In this document: one piece after another, positions 1-11,601 of the stretch | Layout of the letters: every line of letters begins with the position of its first letter | How positions within the stretch are numbered: position 1 is the stretch's first letter | Assembly (NCBI RefSeq): GCF_022201045.2 | Contig: NC_068564.1 | Coordinates: 33,385,001 to 33,449,000 of the forward strand | Reading direction: 5' to 3' | Length of the DNA: 64,000 bases | From: Citrus sinensis | Taxonomy: Eukaryota; Streptophyta; Magnoliopsida; Sapindales; Rutaceae | Program-made: the position numbers and the translations under genes | Notes under the pieces: model-generated | What the model saw: the letters and a program-made list of their open reading frames with translations, nothing else | Told to the model about the DNA's origin: nothing | Databases searched by the model: none

Positions 1-657
1 ACCACAGTTGTATGCTTTTATGAACATTATCTTCACTATAAGATTTGATGATGAAGAACCGTGCAACTTTATACTTGGTGACAAAATCCAATTGGTTGTA
101 AGACTCTTTGTTTGTATTTTGTAAGGATTATGCAACTCAGTAAATTATTAATTATGAATGGTTCACATTACATATTCATTTATTATTTTTATTTTTCTCA
201 ACCACCAATCAGATCCTAAAAAGACAAACCCAAAACAAGATGAATATAAGGGAAAAAAGAAGTGCAGTTACTAAATCTTTCAGAAACACAGGAATGCACG
301 ATATATGTATTAATACTTTGGCAATTCATTTGTAATAATATGAATTATTGATGTACTACAAAATATTGAGTATGCCTGTAATACCGTCATACTTTCAAGC
401 GTAATAGCTATTTAATTACGTACTTGGTAAGACTTATTACGGCAGTTTCTGATTCATTAATGTCGACAAACGCAGCACTCGTGGGATGCAACGCATGACT
501 TTCAAGCTTTATAAGTAGCTAATATTTATTAACTATGCTGGAACACTGGATTGCTACAGTTCTCATCACAACATCCGTGGCTGATTTCACGCACATATAT
601 ATACGTTTAATAATACTTCTACACACATATTAAAAAAATCATGACTCGCAACTTCCT

Positions 658-2239
658 CTACATTTTTCCTCTTAATGCTAATTGAAATTCGTAGAACTTC
701 TTGAAGAGCTCCATTTGATGTGTCTCCAAGCATATAACCAATGACAAACTCCCGTCACCGGTTGAATTTGGTAATATGAAAGATATACCTCCGATAATGA
801 CATTAGCTAGTCCCATAGATACTGGACGTCCCCAGCCAAAATCAGCATCGTATGGAGGCAAATTTACCCAGCTGACTAACTTTAGATTAGGACTCCTGCA
901 ATTGTGAGGTCCATGCCTCAGTGTCATTACATCGTGATGTTGTCTGAGACAAGCAAGAGCTGAAGTCAAGTACTTATTATCCATTTGTTTTACAGCCTTT
1001 CGAATTCTTTCGACAGTGAAAATCAGCTGTTCTGATTGAATATCACCTGATAATGCAATTGGAGTAGTGAAAAAGATTACATTACCAAAGTACGTAGATG
1101 GGATTGGAGGATTCAATCTGGATCGTCCACTCATGGAAATGTAAAACTTGCTTGCTTGAGTACTCGGCAACTTACGTGCTCTGCACATGCAACGCCATAT
1201 ATGAGCTGCTAGGACCTCGTAAGTGCTGTAATTGATATCGGTTCCAAGATGATCTTTCTTTGCACTTGCTTTAAGGGTGTTGATTTGATCAAGGGATAGT
1301 TTAAGTGTAGCAACAGAAGTGGGCACGGGACTGCATTGGAATTCTTTAATTTGGGTAGGGTTATTCATGGAAAGAGGAGGATCATATTCGGTGTGATGAA
1401 ATGAAGGAGAGGGTGGGACCCTAGCATGAACTATTATTCGATCAATCAACGGTGTGCTGGTCATTGGAAAGCCACATGCCATGTCAGCCCATGTATTGAT
1501 GAAATGAAGAGTTGAAGTTCCATCTGCCAATGTGTGGTGGAACCCAACTCCTAGACAGGCTCCTCCACACTTGAAATAAGTTACCTAACAATAACGTGAA
1601 AACTGCATTAGGTGTGTTATAAATTGTATTTGATTGTCTTTTGATATTCTTCGACACATCAATGATCTAAGAATTCTCAGTTCAAGCACCTACATGTTTA
1701 AATATGAAAATTTGAAGCTACATCATGCTATCCAGTTCAAATTTAATGTTGTATTATTCCAAAATAGTAACCTCAAATTCTAACTTTTAACACATACGAA
1801 CAACTGCACTAACAGACTCATCTTATACCTGTAATACAAGGAGGGGATGAGAAGTGATATCTTTTGTATAATCGACAGCTGGAACGAGCTGCTGAAGTTG
1901 CGAGCTTGGCGTGAAGTCACCTAAATCATCAATAACAGAATCCGTTTCAGCCATCAAGAATAAAACTCCCTCTGCATTACAACTTATCTCAAGTCTTCCA
2001 CTTTCATTCCATCCCAGCCTTCCAGCAATTGGATAAAACGGCACAAGAGCATTGCTCAAAGCCTCCTTAAGAATTCCAGCATCAAAAAAATTAGAACAAT
2101 CACTTGGCTGCTGGTAAAAATACACAAGAGGGACATGATATGTTGCCATAAACAAGTCCAAGTCAGAAATCCAGAGACGATGCTTGGGTGTGTCTTTGGC
2201 AGGTCGTACAATTGTTGACTCCTATATGTGAATTTCCAT
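658..2239 (-). pseudogene. HCT-like: HCT-like BAHD acyltransferase with early stop codon
   Basis: Two exons (2239-1829 and 1584-658) join in phase to about 445 codons, the usual length for hydroxycinnamoyl-CoA shikimate/quinate hydroxycinnamoyltransferase. This family moves p-coumaroyl or caffeoyl groups from CoA to shikimate in the cytosol, on the lignin and chlorogenate route. Seen: the catalytic HxxxD motif (HTLAD) just after the intron, the structural DFGWG motif near the C-terminus, and HCT-like blocks such as NFFDA, LVPFYPIAGRL and FKCGGACLGVG. The only ATG at the expected place gives M-E-I-H-I followed by TAG at codon 6, where HCT proteins have Arg (VRES), and then the frame continues cleanly as ESTIVRPAKDTPKH. 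The next in-frame ATG (2149-2147) would drop about 30 N-terminal residues. The rest is open and both splice sites are good. It is therefore either a recently disabled gene, or one using the later start, or a site affected by a sequencing error. The family call is firm; functional status is uncertain. Confidence 0.8.
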
Positions 2240-3660
2240 TGTCTACCACCTGCAATAGGCTTACAAATCAAGTGAAAGATAAGAACAAGCAATACACCTG
2301 GTAGCCCAAAAGACTACAGTAAAATGAGCTTGCCACTGGCTAGATTATGCAAATCTTATATACGAGTGTGGGAGTTGAGCTCATTCTAGCAAGAGAAAGT
2401 GTTGAGTACTCCCAGTGTAAACTTCTTCGCCTGTTTGATCCTTAACATGTTTGTATTTCCTATCATTTATCTCCCTCAACCATTTGTGTGAGAGCAAGTG
2501 AATATACACGCGCCAATAACCCAAGGATGAACAAGTGTACACCAGCAGCACCCAAGATTTTACCCACTAGAAAAGTACACTTAGGGTCGGAGAATTTCAT
2601 TACAAGGGAACAAAAGAAGATTTGGCAATAAACTCAACATATCTTGTGATCAAAGAAATATCCAATTGCTACGATTTTGGATCTTGCAATAAATAAAGTT
2701 CAATCTAGATGAACTACGGAGCAAATGTAGGTATCACACCGTGAGTCAAAAAGTTAAAAAATATATCAGGTCTCATGCTTTTCTATTTTCTGTATATTCA
2801 GTAATCGAGGAAAAGATGCACCGTGATTATTTTTGGCAACATCCTTAAGGATCGAATCAGCAGCAAAAATAATCACTCGCTCATACTCGACAGCTAGTGA
2901 CTCAGCAACAGAAATCAAAAAACATGAAGCGGAGCAGCAGCAAGCAAAATAAAAAGTTTCAGCAGCAAAACTAAGTAAAAGCACAGCAGAACTTACTTTA
3001 CAGATTTTTCAGAGGAATTTTGATCAAGAGAGACCAGAGATTAGGTCCAGATCTGAGAGCTTAGGAGAGGAGGGAGGAGGGGGGGGGGGGGGGGGGAGGG
3101 AAGAAAAGAAAAGCAAGTGAATTCCACTTTCCGCCAGCCTTGTTCTGAATAAACAACTCTCTTCCGTGCTGGCAAAAAAAGAAAAAATCCCTCTTCCGTA
3201 CTTAACTATTTTAATTATTTCAATCATTGAAAAGCGCAATAAATAATTGCACGTTTAAATAAACCATCGTTGTGCTACATATTTTGTAAGATTTGTGAAG
3301 ATCAGTTTTGTTATTTTGTAGTTTATTTCAATGGGGTTAGGTTATCCAGGATTACCTTAATTTTTTTTTTTAAACATAAACTTGTGTTACTATTTTTCCA
3401 ACGACGTGAACCTGCAATGTAGTTTGATTAGACGAGAAACCATCCATCCCATGCAATGCTGGCTTTCTAATTGATGCCGTGATAGATTGCCGGCCGTTGG
3501 ATGATCAGAAAAGATTTCAAAATTCACAGAAATTTTTCTTGAGCCAAAACAATAAAACTCCATTATCCTATTCTCCAATACCCAAACGCACCACACCCAC
3601 AAAAATAAAGGGTGCTTCTCAAATCTTAGATGAAGATGAAGAGAAATAACACGACCGGGG
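2240..3660. other. Intergenic or upstream leader region, no gene recognised
   Basis: No coding signal that I recognise. On the minus strand, 3100-3000 is a CT-rich leader-like stretch followed by a plausible donor (GTAAGT near 2997), so it could be a non-coding first exon of the HCT-like gene. A pure G tract lies at about 3079-3096 and will be hard to sequence. The rest is AT-rich with no clear repeat. Confidence 0.3.
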
Positions 3661-3924
3661 CAAAAATTTAAATGAAGAGATTTATTCATAAGACAGTCAA
3701 TAAGTACATTTCTAGCAAACAGAAAACAGAGCTAGAAAACCACATAAAATACTGCTTAAAACAACATTACAGCATCTCATAGCAAGCGGCATTGGACATG
3801 ATCTTGTTTCATGACAAAGAAGTAAAAGCTATTAATTCAATATGGGAAAGCCCTTGTCATGAACGCCGCAGACTTGGACATCGTGTGTAAGATGTACTTC
3901 CCCCAAGATACTCACATAGCCAAT

Positions 3925-5188
3925 TCAAATTCGGAAAACATCAGTTTGGAATCGTTCATCATACAATCTCCAATGGCTGTACCTATCCATGTGAAAGACT
4001 GACCTGGGAATGTAGAAATTAGGCTTTACAATCTTCTTCAAATGTTTCAAATTGGATGTAGTATTGGCAATATCCCTACTGGTAACATTTGAACACCCAG
4101 ATAAATCCAGGCATTCAAGTTCTGTACAACCTTCACAAATTGAAGCAAGGCCTTTAGCTGACAACTTAGAGAACCGATTTTCAAGGTGCTTGAGTTTAGG
4201 CATAAATTTGGCAATAGCATCAGCCTCCGAGTCCCCATCCTGTGGGCATGCGTTTAGATACTCATTAGGGACAATTCCCACGTGTTGGGAAGGATCCAAC
4301 CAATTCATAAGATTCCGCTTTAGAACCTTAAGATTCGGGCAATTCCTCCCAATAATAGCTAGAGATTCATGAGATATCTCATAGCAATAGCTGATATCAA
4401 GTTCCCTAAGCTTGGTACACCGAAAAGCTAATCTACACATCGAATCATCAGTAACATTTGGGCAGCTCTTAATTGAAAGAACCTCAAGATTGGGGCACCT
4501 GAAAATTTAACATAAGACAATTTCCAATTTCACAACCCAAACCATGACTATCAAATTCCACAGAGAAAAGTTCAAAAGTAATAACACAATCCTAATATAC
4601 AACACAAATGCTTATATATATGGTTAGCAGCTGATGATTTCATTCCCCAGCACAGAATTGAAAAACCCAACAATTCAATCTAACAATTACAATCGCAAAA
4701 TTAACATAAGCTCCAGTTCAGTCAGTATATATTCATAAAATCAATCAAAATCAAATGAAAAATAACAATTTTTCAGGGGCCAATCGGAAAAAGTACGCTG
4801 AGCCAATCGGAAAAAGTACGGACCTCTCAGCGGCGAAGTTGAGAGAGCGATCGGAGCAGTGTCGGGTTTTGATTTCGGTGAGAGAACCACCACTCCATTC
4901 TATTACAGAACGAAGCATGGAATCAATTTTTCTCTCAAACTCGGGGATCCACCAGCGAGGCGACTCAGTGAGTGAATCGAAGTGGGTCTCGAGATCGAAC
5001 ACCGAGTTGAGAAACGGGTCCTTTCCGGCTAAAAACCAGGACTTGCATACGAACATGGGGCCCATCCATCGTTGCTCCAGAGTGAGTCGCGAGAGGATGT
5101 TGATCAGGCACTCGTGAGTCAACTCGGCCCAGGTTGAACTTGGTCCTGACTCGGTCGTCTCTTCTCCTCCTTTATCGTTCATTTTCAT
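3925..5188 (-). CDS. SKIP1: F-box/LRR protein, SKIP1-like (SCF ubiquitin ligase substrate receptor)
   Basis: Two exons (5188-4824, 4498-3925) join in phase to give 312 residues. The start was taken at the ATG at 5188, the first in the frame after the putative TATA box; a second ATG two codons on (5182) is possible. Residues about 20-60 form the F-box (WAELTHECLINILSRL), which binds SKP1/ASK in an SCF E3 ubiquitin ligase. The rest is leucine-rich repeats with phrases such as ELDISYCYEISHESL and ECLDLSGCSNVTSRD, ending in the characteristic SHWRLYDERFQTDVFRI tail. From memory the whole protein matches Arabidopsis SKIP1 closely, including FDLE, RWWIPEFERKIDSMLRS and QHVGIVPNEYLN. Its substrate is not known from sequence. 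The intron is 325 bp with GT-AG ends. The gene looks intact and its product should act in the nucleus and cytosol. Confidence 0.93.
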
Positions 5189-5264
5189 TTTTTCGTTTTT
5201 TTTTTTTCCTATTTTTCTGTTTCTCTTTTTTGTGATAATGAAATTGATAACCCTGTAGAAATGG

Positions 5265-5272
5265 CTTTTATA
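5265..5272 (-). promoter_or_regulatory. Putative TATA box of the F-box gene
   Basis: On the minus strand the sequence reads CATATAAAAG about 80 bp ahead of the chosen start codon, a normal plant spacing allowing a leader of around 50 bp. Called from consensus and position only. Confidence 0.5.
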
Positions 5273-5299
5273 TGGGAGCCGGTCGGCGAACAAACCACT

Positions 5300-7890
5300 C
5301 AGATTGATTATACAGTCACATTAATATTTTATTCATTTTTATTAATAGGAGATTACTCGGCATCTGTCTTATAAAATATTATTACAACTTACATGGCACG
5401 CATAAACTCAACACTTGGGAATGGTGACATGCTTATGTGTATAAATTGTGTGACCTTGACATGAATTACTGTGGTCAATTGAACATGTCCAACTTGGGAA
5501 TCCACATAAACCAATTCTGAACTTATTTATAAGCCAAAATTGGATTGAATTTGAACAAATCAGTTTAAGACAATTCGGGAGCTTTTGCCCGCAAATAAGT
5601 TTTCCAGAACCGCTTTTACGATTGGTAAAAATGAAACTCTTGAGGAGTCGAGAAGCGCTTATGAACTTGTTTACTACGCAAATGGCTCTGTGTGAAAGCC
5701 AAGGCAAGGCATTACGATTATCTATGAAATTGATGGGGTCACGCGGAGCTGTTGATCATATCCATTGCCCATTGGAATTATATTGTACCTTGTTAAGGTT
5801 TCATGATTTCATCTGTACACTTCCCATAACACAATATAGCTCTGAAACACACATATCAAGTAAACGCTCATCATTTCCACATACAAGGCAATGTGGAAAC
5901 ATGATTCTAAAAACAGCATTGGCAACACAACATAATCTAATTCTAAACATCAATTATGGATAGTATTTGGCCTCAGCCGAAGCAATGATAACAATGAACA
6001 AATTGTTCCCACAACACCCAGGGTAGCCTGAGAAACTAAAATAGACAACGCATATTTAACAATTCTATAAGTTGCAATACTAAGAGAAGATTCAATTAAT
6101 ATACAACGTAAACTCCTCATGCAACATGTACTTAAGCATATCGGCGGAACGATTCGTGATATAGAGCACAACACAAATAATACCTACAGAAACCAAGCAT
6201 CCACGTATCTAACCAGTTCAGCTACAAACCACATACATGCAGCAGGACAGAAAGAAGGAAAAACCATATAGTTACAATAGGAGCCCCTGAAAGTGGGGAT
6301 TCTCTTTGATGCAGGTTGCCAGCCATTTTCAGTTTTTGTTTCTACCTTTTGCTTTCACTTTCACATATAATTGTGCGGTTGGTTATGGACACAGTCAAGT
6401 CTCGTCATCATCACATTCACATGTTGATTTGCAAAGAAATATTATTACCCAAGTTTGTCAATACCTCAATTTGGCACGTTTGTAACTATCCTTTTACCTG
6501 ATTCTGGAAGCCCTAATCTTAAGTGCTAAACAAATATATTCTTTATTATTTTTTTTTTTTAACAAATGTTTTTCAACCAACAAGTCTATTCCTAGCATAG
6601 GCGGCATCCCAGCTATTCAAATAAATATGGACAAAAAGTAAGTTTTGTTTATGAAAATAACAAAGAGTAAGTTTAAGACTATTGTTAAGTTTAAGACCAT
6701 TGTTATTCTCTTTTACCTTAAAAGTTACTAGATATTAATAATTATTGATACCACAGGCTAAAAGTTACACCATCCCAGTGCAAGGTGGGCTTAGCTCCCA
6801 ACGCTAAGCTCTCAAAGCGATTAGGCATTTACAACTTAGATTTCACAACCCATCATATTAGTTCTCACACACTTTTGGATTCAAGGAATCTATTTTAAAA
6901 ATCCAAAGCATATCTTATTATCAATAATATAAGATTCTCAGACTATCAATTGACGAATTGTAGTTAGCAATTAGAGATATAAGGCAACTCAATGAACATT
7001 GACAGTAAATAGCAAAGCTACAAGAAGCACTAGAGAATACTGAAATGTTATATCTCACGTCAAAAGGTGGACAGGTGGCAACCAAGGACTTCACTTTGCA
7101 GCAGTCAATAAGGCTAGAAATGAGGTTATCTACTCAACAAAGTCCCAATACATCTTAACAGCAGACAAAAACTAAACACCATGAAATTAGTCGTACCAGC
7201 TTCTAAAGATCCACCTTAGGAGTCCTAAGGAAGATACAAGTATGAGATTAGAAGTTGTGGCGGCATTGATGGATTGAATGCGAATTCTGGTTTTCCCTTC
7301 ATAATACATAGCCACCATCCTGACATCAGATTTAGCTCTAGTGCAGTTGGTCAGAGAAGTGAGAAGATGGACAACAAAAGGCAGAGAAAGTGAAGGTGTA
7401 TGGCACTTTTCTGCATTGGAGTGAAAAAGTGAGAGGGGATGCATTTTCCAAACCTCAACCTCATTTTCCGAAAAGATCATACAAGTCTAATATTATAATA
7501 AGAAATCACAATACAAACAACTATAATCATGAATCATGATCCTCGTGCAAGAGATTTACCAATATGCAATATCACTAAATAATTAAATTGTCTAGCCAAA
7601 ATGAAACCTAGTTAGTAGCGACAACTGATTTATGTATTTACTGCATAACAAAAATCTCCGAGTTTTGAGATTCATAATTTTCATTCATACGATCAAACAT
7701 TTGTCAACACCACAACGATATCCTCCAGACCACGCATTTTTTCTTCACAATAACCAGTTTCAGCATAAACTAAGCCAATACTTAGTTTTCATCAAACTCA
7801 GAAGTCAAACAACTTAGATAACAATTTTATAAAGGAAAGAGTTCAACATCATGACAGTATAGCGTTATTGAGAAAATCAAGAGAACATAA
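5300..7890. other. Intergenic DNA, no gene recognised
   Basis: About 2.6 kb between the F-box gene promoter and the 3' end of the RCI2 gene. It has only short open stretches without splice-consistent extension or a family motif. The stretch 5560-5960 is less AT-rich than its surroundings and could be an exon remnant, but neither strand gives a protein I recognise. Poly-T/A runs occur near 6546-6562. Confidence 0.3.
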
Positions 7891-7897
7891 AGAGATA

Positions 7898-8568
7898 TCA
7901 TGGTCCTGGAGCATACAGGGGACGTCTGTATTCATCAAAGTACTCGTCACGATCCACAAATACAATGGCATATAGTGCATAGATTATTCCAGGCACGTAT
8001 CCTAGAATAGTGAGTAGCAAACAGATGCAAAACTCCACCTGCAAAAACAGAACCAATTAGTCTAATTATAACAATCAAATAACTCATTATTTTTCAAACC
8101 ATAAATTATCCATTTATGCAAGAAGCCTACAAGAGAAAAGACCAACAGTTTCATGGCAATCAGAACTAACGCTGCTGATCAAATTGTCACAGTTTGGTTG
8201 CCAAGAAAATTAAAGAAAAAAATTAGCTGAATTTGATCAGAAAGGTTTCTTCTTTTTCTCCGCAGCCAAATAGAGAATAACAAAAAAAAAAAAAAAAAGA
8301 ATTTCTGAAAAAGAAAATGTGACAAGCGATTAGTTCAAATCTGTCAGGTCACTAAAAAAAATGTGAAAAGATCGAGCTTCGTTCCTTGAAGAAAAAAAAA
8401 ACTTTTATTTTTTTTTTCTAAGTAACCAAACAGAAAGCAAGAGAAAACGAGAGCGACAGAGAGAGAGAGAGTTCATACAGTGCAGCAACCATGTTTAAGG
8501 CAAACCCCCAAAGGAGGAAGCAAAATCGCGATCAAAATCTCGCAGCAGATTTCACAGCAACTTGGCAT
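7898..8568 (-). CDS. RCI2: RCI2/PMP3 small hydrophobic membrane protein (UPF0057)
   Basis: Two exons (8568-8479, 8038-7898) encode 76 residues. This is the plasma-membrane proteolipid 3 / rare-cold-inducible 2 family: tiny proteins with two transmembrane helices that affect membrane potential and ion balance and are often induced by cold and salt. Seen: MPSCCEICCEILIAILLPP with the family signature LPPLGVCLKHGCC closing helix 1, then after the intron a second helix (CICLLLTILGYVPGIIYA) and a charged tail (DRDEYFDEYRRPLYAPGP). The tail marks the longer-tailed plant subgroup. The intron falls after the HGCCT codons and is phase 0. A second version of the first exon lies about 630 bp upstream. 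The gene looks intact. Confidence 0.95.
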
Positions 8569-9194
8569 TGTTGTTTGTGTTTTTTTTTCTATTTTCCTTT
8601 TCCCTCAAAGCTGCGGTTAAATTCCCACTCTCTCAGATTATAAAAGATGAGCCTTAATGAAGGAAGAGGACAGAGGTGGAGCCCTAATTTATAAAAAAAC
8701 AGAAAAGATCTCATCTTTAACTAATACGTGTATGCAGTGCGTCGGTTGAAGAGTCAACACCAATGTAAACACGAGACTGATATTTTTGATTCGTTCCTGT
8801 AAAGCGAAAAGCAAGAATACTACGTCGTTTCAGAGTGGAAGTAAAAAAATTTAGAATTAGAGAGCCTGATCGGCAAACTCTAAAAAATCTACGCAGTGAA
8901 AGGCTATAGAGAAAGATGCCATATTTTCTCGGGAAACCAAACGGGAAAGCTAGTAATAAAACGGCACGGTTTTAGTGGCTATTTCATTTATTTATTTATT
9001 TATTGGTTTCATGGTAACCGAACAGAATACAACACAACAAAAGAGTTTGTAAAGGGATGAAAAATTGAGATTGTTTTCCTGGGAAACTAAGAGAGAGAAT
9101 AACAAAAAGAAAAAAAATAGAAGATAAAATGTCAATAAAAAATCAAACAGAAAACAACAATATGTTTCAGAAAGTTAGAAGAGGAGAAACGTAC

Positions 9195-9284
9195 ACTGCA
9201 GCAGCCGTGCCTGAGGCAAACTCCCACAGGAGGGAGCAAAACCGCGAGCAGAATTTCGCAGAAGATTTCGCAGCGAGTAGGCAT
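9195..9284 (-). CDS. Second RCI2 first exon (alternative or orphan)
   Basis: A 90-bp open stretch encodes 30 residues starting MPTRCEIFCEILLAVLLPPV and ending GVCLRHGCCS, followed directly by a GT donor (GTACGT). It is the same length and phase as the first exon of the RCI2 gene just downstream (8568-8479), which reads MPSCCEICCEILIAILLPPL, and differs at about nine of 30 positions, mostly conservatively. I find no second exon of its own between it and 8568. Because both first exons end in phase 0, it could splice onto the shared exon at 8038-7898 and yield a 76-residue isoform. Otherwise it is the surviving piece of a tandem duplicate. The homology is clear; expression is unknown. Confidence 0.75.
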
Positions 9285-9842
9285 GTTCGTTACTTTCGGT
9301 TGAAGCTGAAGAAACACAGGTACAGATTTACTCGGTCGTTCCTCGAAATTGCCTTGATATTCTCAGGGTCAAAAGTCAAAACTTACAATATAAAGCAAGG
9401 CTGAAGACTACGTCGTTTAATTAAATGGATGGGCCAGGCCGGACGGGCTTAGTCGCTAGGCCCGTTGATAAGTTGTGGTTGTCTGATTGTCTGAAGGCGT
9501 TTCATTGAGACCAGGTTTACTAACCCATCAAATGAATGATGCGGTCAACTGAACAATTCACAAGCGTAACAGTTCTCCGTGTCAGGCACAGAGACATGGC
9601 CAGAAAAAAAAGATGATTTACGCTGGGAAAATCCATGCAACTGGCAAGTGCCGCCAGTCGGCCTACTGAAAAGCAACAAGTACTCTTCATTGCATTTGCA
9701 TCACAAAATCTTGAACGCGAGAGAGCACGTGGGTGTCAGTTTTCTAAAATCTTATAAACACTAGAGCACGTATTAGTTATTATTATTCTGATCTAATTAA
9801 TGATAGAACTATTTCCTAGAAATGCACACACATTTATATTTA

Positions 9843-9963
9843 GCCCACTGCTATGTTACGTTGAGTGTAACATACACACACTCACAGCAACAGTAAAATA
9901 ATAAGATTTGTTACTATTGCTGTGAGTGTGTGTATGTTACACTCAACGTAACATAGGGTGACC
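9843..9963. mobile_element. Mutator-type MITE, copy 1 (121 bp palindrome)
   Basis: The element is almost entirely an inverted repeat: the left arm TATGTTACGTTGAGTGTAAC is mirrored on the right, with a spacer of only a few tens of bases. It is flanked on both sides by the 10-bp direct repeat TTTATATTTA (9833-9842 and 9964-9973), a target-site duplication of the length Mutator-like elements make. It has no coding capacity. A second copy of the same family lies at 19165-19287. Confidence 0.88.
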
Positions 9964-9996
9964 TTTATATTTAAGCAATTGTTGTGCCTGTCTTAA

Positions 9997-10923
9997 TGTA
10001 AGATTAATTATGGCCAATGGCCCGTGCCGGCAACTATCGGTTCACAAGAGCTCGTGGGCCGACACGGCACGGCCTATTAATTTAGTGGGCCGTGCCGTGC
10101 CTACTTTTTTTTTAGTTGAGCCCAGCACGGTCCACGACACAAGCGGGCTCGTGCTGTGTCCAAAAAAAGTCCACCAACTTTTTTTTTAGCGTACTTAAAA
10201 AAATCAACTTGCCTGACGTGCTTTTTTAAGTCCTCCAACATAATAATATAATATTTATAATTTTATTTATTAAAATCATGATATTTAGTTATTTACATAT
10301 TTATTTAATAAATTATAAACATAAATAAATATCATAAATAAAATTATGATATTTATAATTTTATTTATTAAAATCATGATATTTACTTATTCATTTCATA
10401 AATTATAAACATAAAAAATTAGAATATTTATTTAAACTAAGATTTAATGATTTAAATTAATTTTTAAAAGTTTATGCTAAAAAATATATTAAAACATTTA
10501 ATTTCAAGATATTTTACTTTAATTTCATAATATTTTATATTTACTTTTTGTTAAAAAAATTTACTTATATATATTTTGGCCCACGTGCTATTAATGGCTC
10601 ACGGGTCACATGCTAGCCCACTAATGAACCGTGCTTGTTACGTGCTTTTTCGCGTGATGTGCTTTAGCCCATCTCTAATCGTGCCGTGCTTTATGGCTCG
10701 CGTGCCTAAAATTCTAGGCCCGGCACGGCCCACGTGTGTGCTGTGCCGTGCCTCGTGCCTCACCGAAACGTGCTAGTGTCGTGCCATGCCGTACGGAAAT
10801 GTGTCATGCCTCGTGCCGCCCGGCCCATTGGCCATCTTTATGTAAGATACACCCTCATACATAAACAATACATGTGTCATGCAAGGCCCACATACTGTTT
10901 TATGTGTGAGGATGTATCTTACA
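9997..10923. mobile_element. Palindromic MITE with TTAA flanks, split by a hAT-type insertion
   Basis: Ignoring the inserted element (10005-10840 plus one target copy), the sequence runs TGTAAGATACACCCTCATAC to GTGAGGATGTATCTTACA, a roughly 90-bp palindrome with terminal inverted repeats of about 27 bp. TTAA flanks it on both sides (9993-9996 and 10924-10927). TTAA or TTA target sites are used by piggyBac and PIF/Harbinger elements; the family is not settled here. Confidence 0.65.
10005..10840. mobile_element. Non-autonomous hAT-type element, 836 bp, GC-rich ends
   Basis: The ends are inverted repeats: TAATTATGGCCAATGGCCCG on the left and TAAAGATGGCCAATGGGCCG read from the right. An exact 8-bp target-site duplication TGTAAGAT (9997-10004, 10841-10848) is the hAT length. 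The subterminal zones are dense in short GC-rich repeats (variants of GGCACGGCCC), and the core is very AT-rich with an internal tandem duplication of about 95 bp (near 10250-10420). There is no transposase. It sits within the first bases of another MITE, so it is the younger of the two. Confidence 0.85.
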
Positions 10924-11147
10924 TTAAATGTAAGATAAGAGATCCTTATATTTATCGTTACCAATTTGTCAATAATTAAACAAGTTACAAATTGATTTCC
11001 TCTGTAAAGGATAGTTCGACAATTAAGAGTGATTGATTTGTTCCCATCACGTTCAGGGCTGCAATGCGTATGGGCCTCTTCAAAAGTATAATGAATTTTT
11101 AGTCATGGGTTGGACGGACATCCTCCGATTGGACTTGAGGGTTTGAT

Positions 11148-11593
11148 TAGGGATGGCAAAATCTGGGTCTGGGTCCGGGTCCGGGTTTAGCCTTTCCGGA
11201 TCTGGACCCGGATACCATTTTCTTTTTCCGGACCCAGATTTTAACCCCGATTTTTTCACCCGAGTCCAGGTCCTGGTTCAACCCGGAAAAATTCGGGTTT
11301 CCGAATTTCGGGTTTTGAACCCGGATCAATGAATCAATATCAATTTCTAAAATTCTAAAAATAAAAAATTAATACATTTACAAGCAATAACACATCTAGA
11401 TTAATCAATAAAATTAATTAAAAAATAATATTAAAATTAGATATCCATGTCTGGGTTAACCTAAACCCGGACCCGGATATATCTGGGTTATTAAAATTTA
11501 TTTCGGACCTGGATTTTTTTATATTCCGGTACGGGTTCAACCCGGCCCGGATTATCCGAGTTCGTCCGGGTCTGGGTTATTTTGCCATCTCTA
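11148..11593. mobile_element. Non-autonomous hAT-type element, 446 bp
   Basis: It starts TAGGGATGGCAAAATCTGGG and ends TTATTTTGCCATCTCTA, imperfect inverted repeats typical of small hAT derivatives in plants. The 8-bp duplication GGTTTGAT flanks it exactly (11140-11147, 11594-11601). Subterminal zones carry repeated GGGTCCGGGT-like units on both sides and the centre is AT-rich. No coding capacity. Confidence 0.9.
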
Positions 11594-11601
11594 GGTTTGA
11601 T

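Noticed and set aside
5560-5960. Less AT-rich stretch with open frames on both strands
   Set aside because: No recognisable domain, splice-consistent extension or start context; left as unresolved intergenic DNA.
9129-9404. Plus-strand open frame over the second RCI2 exon
   Set aside because: The opposite strand encodes a clear RCI2 first exon; this frame has no similarity.
10576-10979. Overlapping open frames rich in Cys, Ala and His
   Set aside because: They are translations of the GC-rich subterminal array of the hAT-type element and the adjacent palindrome.
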